The position numbers were made by a program, and so were the translations under genes. The notes beneath the pieces were generated by a model. That model was not told the origin of the DNA, made no database searches, and was given only the letters and a program-made list of their open reading frames with translations. Positions 1 through 4,315 of a DNA stretch of 5,412 bases are shown here, one piece after another; position 1 is the stretch's first letter; each line of letters opens with the position of its first letter. The stretch comes from Euryarchaeota archaeon UBA220 (GTDB lineage: Archaea > Thermoplasmatota > Poseidoniia > Poseidoniales > Thalassarchaeaceae): assembly GCA_002501885.1 (NCBI GenBank), contig DAON01000100.1, forward strand, positions 1-5,412, written 5' to 3'.

Positions 1-360
1 CACCGGTGTGATGAAAGCAGAATTTTGGAAGACTGCCCCAATAAGGACGAATGCCGCATCGCCGAGTGTTGCAATCAGTGTTGCAATGACGGTCCCATAT
101 GTGACATACCCGCGTGCATACATCGGCATTACTATGATTGCTCCGCCACAGCCTGGAGTCAATCCCATCATCGCTCCAATCACTGGTTGCAAACGCTTGT
201 TCTCACGAATCCACAACACAAATTGGCCCGCTGTGATGTACTGAAGCCAACTAAACAATAGTATCATGGCGGCAACGAAAACAGTAACTGCGAGGAATGC
301 ATCCCTCATCGAGACGACTACAATCTCGAGGATTTCTCCCCCGGTTACTCCCGAAGACAC
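1..360 (-). CDS. Putative manganese / heavy-metal transporter, N-terminal part (partial)
   Basis: This frame on the minus strand is open from a stop near 384 to the left edge, giving 120 visible residues from a GTG at 358-360. It encodes an integral membrane protein. One long hydrophobic segment covers about residues 21-43. A Gly-rich re-entrant or helical stretch from about residue 61 carries GLTPGCGG (Cys71), then YARG, then a helix with ATLGDAAF (Asp101). From memory, an N-terminal helix followed by a PGCG(G) motif and a GDA(A/L)F motif is typical of the putative manganese transporter / 10-TM heavy-metal exporter family (PF11449-like). Family members span about ten helices, so most of the protein lies outside the window. 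An ATG at 307-309 is an alternative start, but GTG is preferred because the residues between (GGEILEIVVVSMRDAF) resemble the family N-terminus. The ion and the direction of transport cannot be told from this fragment. Confidence 0.62.
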   Translation of the reverse strand, partial: MSSGVTGGEILEIVVVSMRDAFLAVTVFVAAMILLFSWLQYITAGQFVLWIRENKRLQPVIGAMMGLTPGCGGAIIVMPMYARGYVTYGTVIATLIATLGDAAFVLIGAVFQNSAFITPV

Positions 361-382
361 GAGTATGGGCCGAACAGTCCGT

Positions 383-391
383 CATATCAAA
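383..391 (-). promoter_or_regulatory. Candidate TATA-like element for the divergent transporter gene
   Basis: On the minus strand the bases read TTTGATATG and end 22 nt before the GTG at 360. That is where an archaeal TATA box would lie for a leaderless transcript starting at or near this GTG. The same A/T-rich patch lies about 40 nt before the xdhC ATG, so it might serve the other direction too. The match is loose and no clear BRE is visible, so this is only a candidate. Confidence 0.28.
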
Positions 392-430
392 GTTAGTCGG
401 AGTTTCATTGAGCGTAATCCCAAAGGCTCG

Positions 431-1276
431 ATGGCCACTCGCGATATTGTGACGAAGGCCGTGCTGACTTGGGTTCTCGACATGCTCGAGGGGGGTCAGA
501 GCGTAGCAATGGCATCCGTAATAGAGGCCAGCGGGAGTGTCCCTGGCAAGCCTGGTGCCCGAATGGCAGTGACTGAGAACGGTGCGAGATTCGGAACTAT
601 AGGGGGCGCAGGCCTAGAGATGAAAGTCGAAAATGCATTGAGAAGTATGCTCAACGGTGGGAGAGCGGAAGTTCGTCAAAAAGGCGGCAAAGTAGAGACT
701 TTCGTACTCTACAAGGATGCGAAGGAACAAGAGGCGACGCCTCTCGACAGCCTATGCGGGGGGAGAGTCACAGTGTCGATGGAAGTGATAGATCCAGTCC
801 CTCATATTCTGATTGCTGGTGGCGGCCATGTGGGTCGATCGGTTGCGCTGGTCTGCGATACTCTGGGTTGGTCACACAGCGTCTTCGATGTCAGAGAAGA
901 TTACGCAAACGAGGAAATTTACCCCTATGCTTCAGAGTTGTATCCAATCTCTGTGAATGAATTCCTTCAACGAGAAGATTTCGATTCTCTGACCAGATTT
1001 TCCGATATTCTTCTTTTGGGCCATGACTGGTCTGTCGACCAAGATATGCTGCTTGGATTGCTAGAGAAGTCAGACGGGTCAAATCGTCCGAGAATAGGTG
1101 CCATTGGCTCTAAGGCAAAGTGGAAGTCATTCAGAGAGGCTGCTATCTCTCAAGGGATTTCGGAATCTGTAGTGGACTCGGTTAGATGTCCGATTGGACT
1201 TGAGATAGGTGCTGAATCTCCTGAAGAGATTGCTGTCGCAGTTTGTGCAGAGATAATGGCTCTCGAGAAGGCCTGA
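431..1276 (+). CDS. xdhC: XdhC/CoxI-family molybdenum cofactor maturation protein
   Basis: The protein has 281 residues, a usual length for the family. In bacterial relatives XdhC binds Mo cofactor, promotes its sulfuration and hands it to xanthine-dehydrogenase-type apoenzymes in the cytoplasm. The N-terminal XdhC_CoxI domain (about residues 10-75) shows ASGSVPGKPGARM and GTIGGAGLE, where the common form is GTIGGGxLE. A middle LCGG (Cys109) is the conserved Cys-Gly-Gly of the family. A C-terminal Rossmann domain starts at ILIAGGGHVG (residues 126-135) and continues through IGAIGSKAKW (223-231) to PIGLEIGAESPEEIAV (254-269). The frame is open upstream to an ATG at 266, but those 55 codons overlap the divergent transporter and match nothing in XdhC. 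ATG 431 fits the family start and is preceded by AAAGG four bases upstream. The likely clients are the molybdenum hydroxylase subunits encoded from 3740 onward, although two other genes lie between. Confidence 0.9.
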   Translation: MATRDIVTKAVLTWVLDMLEGGQSVAMASVIEASGSVPGKPGARMAVTENGARFGTIGGAGLEMKVENALRSMLNGGRAEVRQKGGKVETFVLYKDAKEQEATPLDSLCGGRVTVSMEVIDPVPHILIAGGGHVGRSVALVCDTLGWSHSVFDVREDYANEEIYPYASELYPISVNEFLQREDFDSLTRFSDILLLGHDWSVDQDMLLGLLEKSDGSNRPRIGAIGSKAKWKSFREAAISQGISESVVDSVRCPIGLEIGAESPEEIAVAVCAEIMALEKA

Positions 1277-1621
1277 TTACTCAACCAATTCTGTCTCGTC
1301 TTCTTCGATGACAACTGAGTTTGGACTTACTTCGATAACTTTGGTCGATGATTCCTCTTTTGCATGTACGACTGTCGGCTGCCTCTCCAGGCTGGGAATG
1401 AATGTCGCGATGGAAATCCAAATTAGTACGAGTACAAGTATTGGAGTGAGAGAGTTTCTTACTGCTATGGTTAACTCTTCGTTCTCAAAGGCCGATATGT
1501 ATGCCCAAAGAAAACCCGTCAAGAAAGTGATTAGTAACAGAATAGAGCCAACGATTGCAAGACCTACTCTGACAGGCATCTTGCCAAATGAAGCGAAGAC
1601 GAAATTGATTATTCCAGACAT
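1277..1621 (-). CDS. Small two-helix membrane protein with acidic tail, unknown function
   Basis: I do not recognise this 114-residue protein. It has a short N-terminus with K14 and R18, a transmembrane helix at about residues 19-42, a short acidic loop (FENEEL), a second helix at about 57-77, and a 37-residue soluble tail ending in an acidic cluster (EEDETELVE). The charge pattern suggests both ends are cytoplasmic. The frame extends upstream to an ATG at 1739-1741 (154 residues). ATG 1621 is chosen because the upstream part is Phe/Arg-rich, would overlap the protease start, and repeats MSG without a recognisable domain. An intermediate start cannot be excluded. The hydrophobic pattern and the acidic tail favour this strand over the 145-residue plus-strand frame at 1308-1745. 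Its TAA directly abuts the xdhC TGA, so the two genes converge with no spacer. Confidence 0.62.
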   Translation of the reverse strand: MSGIINFVFASFGKMPVRVGLAIVGSILLLITFLTGFLWAYISAFENEELTIAVRNSLTPILVLVLIWISIATFIPSLERQPTVVHAKEESSTKVIEVSPNSVVIEEDETELVE

Positions 1622-1622
1622 G

Positions 1623-1649
1623 TTCCGACTGCAAAATCGGAAGAGTCGG
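1623..1649 (-). repeat. Two overlapping inverted repeats just upstream of the two-helix protein gene
   Basis: TTCCGA (1623-1628) pairs with TCGGAA (1637-1642) across an 8-nt loop. Using some of the same bases, CCGACT (1625-1630) pairs with AGTCGG (1644-1649). The two stems exclude each other. The element ends one base before the ATG at 1619-1621, so it could be an operator or a leader hairpin if translation begins there. If the gene starts further upstream, it is simply coding sequence. Confidence 0.35.
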
Positions 1650-1722
1650 GTGAATATCGCGCGGCCAAAGAAGCTCATTTCTATCGCTTGGGCGTCTTCC
1701 GTCGTATTGATGAACATACCGA

Positions 1723-2997
1723 GTGAAGGAATCCCGGACAACTAAGACTGAAATCTATTGTTCATCACGGACTGCTGTGCGGAGCGTTGCCCTAGTCCTC
1801 TCGTTACTCATTATCGCGACTCCAATCAGTGGATGTTTGCTATGGGGTGAAGACGAGATTTCGGTAGAAATACCGGAAGATGAAGAGGGATTCGGGGCTT
1901 TCAGTGTGGTTGCTCCAATAGATACCGGGATCAATGTCTATCACAATCACTTCAGGATGGCAGATGATTACCCTCAGTGGCTACTCGATGGCCTTGGTGT
2001 CAACAAAATATGCGATATAACTCTGAATGGAACCTGGCAGGAGCGATACGAGGCTGACAAAGAGATTTGTTGGGACAACATTACCTCAGAGCACATTGTC
2101 TGGTTCAGAGGAACTAGAATCATCGGTACGACACCAGATGACAATACCGACATCCCAATTCTAGATGATCCTCAAGATGGGCATGGAACTGCTGTAACGG
2201 GTTCAGTGCTTAATGCGAATCCAAATGCGGTAATTTTCTTCGTAGAGGGATTTAGTGATGCTGCTGTTCTAGCTGCTGCAAACCAACCTCTAGTCGACAT
2301 TATCACTACTAGTTTCGGCCCAATAGGCTCCATCCCAGTACCTGGAATCGAAGACGCTACCAAGGTCGCTGTGGTTCAGAACAAGAAAATCCACACGGGT
2401 GCCGCTGACAATACTCCTTCTCCAGCTGTGCAGGATCCTACCGCAGGCCCTCCTTGGAGTATCGGTGTCTCAGGATATGCCGAAGAAGGTGATGACCAGA
2501 AGGAAACAATGAGTGGTTCTTATCCTGATGTGGCTGCGGATTGGACACAAGTCTTACCCAATCACGATGATATCGATGGTTATCACGAAACCTCGGGAAC
2601 TTCTTTTGCGACTCCTAGAACTGCTGGTCTTCTCTCAAAGGTCCTGATGTGGCTCCGACATGAGTTCGGGGACATGTCATCGGGGGCTGATCCTGAAGTC
2701 CGAGGTGGTCTGATGGTAAATGGGACTAATTTCACTCTCAAAAATGACGATATCAGAGATGCACTGAATCTTTCTGCATGGTATCCATCATTCAGTACTT
2801 GGGACCCTCTTTCGGGAACTACTCCAATCTCACCCGTAGCCCCGTGTACTCAGGTTGGATGGGGCGTTGTTAATGAGAGCAATGTTCTTCCTATTATCGA
2901 GCATCTGAACGGTACTGCAACTATGCCTTCGCGGCCTAGTGATGTAGTGATGTGCATGGAAGCAAATCAGGCTATCAGGGAAGCATATTGGAGTTAG
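1723..2997 (+). CDS. Lipid-anchored subtilisin-like serine protease (peptidase S8)
   Basis: From GTG 1723 the protein has 424 residues. An N-terminal helix (about 20-33) is followed by the lipobox PISGC (Cys38), so the enzyme is probably exported and lipid-anchored outside the membrane. The full catalytic set is visible: Asp67 in APIDTG, His154 in DGHGTAVTG, likely oxyanion Asn230 in GAADNT, and Ser294 in SGTSFATP. TTSFG matches the usual substrate-binding strand, and GWGVVNESN near residue 380 marks the end of the S8 domain. The His-Asn and Asn-Ser distances (76 and 64) are close to those of subtilisin, but Asp-His is 87 residues apart instead of about 32, and this insert carries Cys97 and Cys116, a possible disulfide. 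Only 28 residues separate the lipobox Cys from Asp67, so there is no room for an I9-type propeptide. A GTG at 1777 would give a more standard lipoprotein signal (Cys at 20) and is a serious alternative start. The substrate is unknown. Confidence 0.88.
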   Translation: MKESRTTKTEIYCSSRTAVRSVALVLSLLIIATPISGCLLWGEDEISVEIPEDEEGFGAFSVVAPIDTGINVYHNHFRMADDYPQWLLDGLGVNKICDITLNGTWQERYEADKEICWDNITSEHIVWFRGTRIIGTTPDDNTDIPILDDPQDGHGTAVTGSVLNANPNAVIFFVEGFSDAAVLAAANQPLVDIITTSFGPIGSIPVPGIEDATKVAVVQNKKIHTGAADNTPSPAVQDPTAGPPWSIGVSGYAEEGDDQKETMSGSYPDVAADWTQVLPNHDDIDGYHETSGTSFATPRTAGLLSKVLMWLRHEFGDMSSGADPEVRGGLMVNGTNFTLKNDDIRDALNLSAWYPSFSTWDPLSGTTPISPVAPCTQVGWGVVNESNVLPIIEHLNGTATMPSRPSDVVMCMEANQAIREAYWS

Positions 2998-3011
2998 TCC
3001 GCCCGAGGATT

Positions 3012-3030
3012 CAATACGAATGATGTATTG
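3012..3030. promoter_or_regulatory. Palindrome just upstream of the HTH_10 regulator gene
   Basis: CAATAC (3012-3017) and GTATTG (3025-3030) form a perfect 6-bp inverted repeat around a 7-nt spacer. The 19-bp site ends 8 bases before the ATG at 3039, inside the only 41 bp between the protease and regulator genes. The left arm also lies about 22-27 bases before the ATG, where a TATA box would sit for a near-leaderless mRNA. Occupancy by a dimeric regulator could block initiation there. Autoregulation is inferred from position only. Confidence 0.35.
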
Positions 3031-3038
3031 GAATAGAT

Positions 3039-3686
3039 ATGAGAAAGGTCATTCTGAGATGGAAGATCTCTTCTCTTACCGGCGCTAAAGAATTGTCAAA
3101 AATCCTCGAAGTGGCTGAGCGAGTGGAAATTCTAGGTCATCTCGCGGTTGGACCCGGTAGCGTCACTCAGTTAGCCGAAATCAAGATGCGCGAGGGGCAC
3201 GCCATCGAGGAAATTTCAATGTTCGAAAGTTTCGAGGTAATCGAGCAGCATGAGGAAGATGAGGATGGAATTCTAGTCAGCCTACTTTGCACTCACCCAC
3301 TAGCTGTATCAGCAATTGAGATGTCGAATATTCATGTTCAACCTCCATACGGTATCGATGCCGAACGAGGGATGGAGCTCAGGTTATCTGGTCATTCGAA
3401 GTCGATTAGTCGCTTCCTTTCTTTACTGAGGATAATTCTTCCTCCTGACAAGGTGAGTGTGCAATCCTTGAGAGGAAAAGAGAAGAATGGTTGGTCTAGC
3501 AAACTGACAAAGAGGCAGCGTGAAGTTGTATCACATGCTGTAAAACGAGGCTACTTCAAAACTGATTCTGAAGTTACTCTGAGACAGTTGGCAGACGAGT
3601 TGGGGATGGCTAGAAGCACTCTTGGAGAGCACCTCCAGAGGGCCGAGGAAGAAATCATGAAAATGGCTGTCGAAGACCTAAATTGA
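3039..3686 (+). CDS. HTH_10 (bacterio-opsin activator-like) transcriptional regulator
   Basis: This 215-residue protein ends in a classical HTH_10 DNA-binding domain. From Leu156 it reads LTKRQREVVSHAVKRGYF, then VTLRQLADELGMARSTLGEHLQRAE, which matches the pattern LTxRQxEvl...GYF...vtl.eLA..lg.s.sTl.ehLrrAe known from archaeal Bat-type proteins. The N-terminal 150 residues start with VILRW and probably form the sensor or dimer part. They contain an acidic stretch (EQHEEDEDG) and a segment from about residue 100 to 150 resembling the Bat-associated domain. No GAF or PAS domain is evident and the ligand is unknown. The gene starts 41 bp after the protease stop and lies on the same strand as the molybdenum hydroxylase genes just downstream, which suggests it controls them. 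A weak GGA lies about 6 bases before the ATG. The family call is firm and the regulatory target is inferred. Confidence 0.87.
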   Translation: MRKVILRWKISSLTGAKELSKILEVAERVEILGHLAVGPGSVTQLAEIKMREGHAIEEISMFESFEVIEQHEEDEDGILVSLLCTHPLAVSAIEMSNIHVQPPYGIDAERGMELRLSGHSKSISRFLSLLRIILPPDKVSVQSLRGKEKNGWSSKLTKRQREVVSHAVKRGYFKTDSEVTLRQLADELGMARSTLGEHLQRAEEEIMKMAVEDLN

Positions 3687-3701
3687 CCCCAAGGGGGTCA
3701 A
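3683..3701. promoter_or_regulatory. Perfect 8-bp inverted repeat between regulator and enzyme genes
   Basis: TTGACCCC (3683-3690), loop AAG (3691-3693), GGGGTCAA (3694-3701) is a perfect, GC-rich inverted repeat that begins inside the end of the regulator gene and includes its TGA. It has no T-run after it, so it does not look like a bacterial intrinsic terminator, and archaeal terminators do not need a stem. It may be an operator for the HTH_10 protein controlling the enzyme genes, or an RNA hairpin that sets relative expression or protects mRNA ends. It also argues against TTG 3683 as the start of the next gene, because that codon would be buried in the stem. Confidence 0.5.
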
Positions 3702-3739
3702 AGGAATGCTCAAAGGGCGTTGCTTATGCTGGCTTACTG

Positions 3740-4315
3740 ATGGTCCAGTTCAGACTGCCCATGCTGCCTCGCTCAGGGCAACTTCCTTGGAACGCTAAGG
3801 TGAACGGAGAAGAGGTGTCCCTACACATTGATGGGAATTCGATTCTCCTCGATGTATTGCGTGACCAAGCCGGTAGTCTCGGGACCAAGCGCGGTTGCGA
3901 TATGGGAACTTGTGGGTGTTGTAGTGTCCTGATTGATGGAGAGCCTAGATTATCCTGTCTAACTCTAGCCCAAGAGGCGTCTGGGCGTTCAATAACAACG
4001 GTCGAGGGTTTGTCTGATGGGCATCACCTACACCCAATCCAACAGACATTCGCAGAGTGCGGAGGGAGTCAATGCGGATTCTGCACCCCCGGATTCTTGG
4101 TGGTCATTTCAGCACTATTGGAAGAAAATCCTCAACCTAATGATGACGAGATTAAGTGTGCCATAGAAGGAAATCTTTGCCGTTGCACTGGATATCAGCA
4201 GATTGTTGATTCTGTGAAAGCAGCATCGGATATTCTGATATCTGGCGAAACTACAGAAGACCCTACTAGTGCCAAGAGCGATCCGCACCCGAGTCTCTCC
4301 GAGGGAGGCGATTAG
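3740..4315 (+). CDS. Molybdenum hydroxylase small subunit with two [2Fe-2S] clusters (XdhC/CoxS/HcrC type)
   Basis: From ATG 3740 the protein has 191 residues. In this family the subunit passes electrons between the Mo centre of the large subunit and FAD in the medium subunit. The plant-type ferredoxin domain has the exact spacing C-x4-C-x2-C-x11-C at Cys53, Cys58, Cys61 and Cys73. The second, helical domain has C-x2-C-x31-C-x-C at Cys112, Cys115, Cys147 and Cys149, within QCGFCTPG and NLCRCTGY; Gln111 is the usual cofactor-contacting Gln. An extra Cys60 makes CGCC where the family normally has CGAC. There is an additional tail of about 27 residues rich in Ser, Thr, Asp and Pro. The frame is open to TTG 3683, and ATG 3761 is also possible. 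No start has a clear ribosome site, and ATG 3740 is chosen as the first ATG clear of the hairpin. Symbols are withheld because the substrate class is uncertain. Confidence 0.9.
   Translation: MVQFRLPMLPRSGQLPWNAKVNGEEVSLHIDGNSILLDVLRDQAGSLGTKRGCDMGTCGCCSVLIDGEPRLSCLTLAQEASGRSITTVEGLSDGHHLHPIQQTFAECGGSQCGFCTPGFLVVISALLEENPQPNDDEIKCAIEGNLCRCTGYQQIVDSVKAASDILISGETTEDPTSAKSDPHPSLSEGGD
4303..4308 (+). promoter_or_regulatory. Shine-Dalgarno site GGGAGG deciding the TTG start of the large subunit
   Basis: GGGAGG lies inside the last codons of the small-subunit gene, seven bases before TTG 4316. It is the strongest ribosome-binding site seen in the window and supports this non-ATG start. CTCC at 4297-4300 could pair with GGAG at 4304-4307 across a 3-nt loop, but a 4-bp stem is weak. 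Confidence 0.68.

Noticed and set aside
8..261. Two overlapping plus-strand open frames of 78 residues
   Set aside because: They lie opposite the transporter frame, which has clear membrane helices and family motifs. The plus-strand products are Pro/Cys/His-rich with no domain.
266..430. N-terminal extension of XdhC from ATG 266
   Set aside because: These 55 codons overlap the divergent transporter and its promoter gap, and they do not resemble the XdhC N-terminus, which begins naturally at ATG 431.
1308..1745. Plus-strand frame of 145 residues
   Set aside because: It is antisense to the two-helix protein, lacks a coherent domain, and runs past the protease start. The minus strand has the better hydrophobic and charge pattern. 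Doubt remains because both are long.
2172..2363. Minus-strand frame of 63 residues inside the protease gene
   Set aside because: It is a shadow of a strongly conserved S8 catalytic region.
3683..3701. Intrinsic terminator after the regulator gene
   Set aside because: The stem is strong but no T-run follows, and the next gene is on the same strand and close by.
3683..3739. TTG 3683 as the start of the small subunit, overlapping the regulator stop
   Set aside because: The codon sits in the 8-bp stem, has no ribosome site, and the first 19 residues do not match the family. ATG 3740 is preferred, though not proven.
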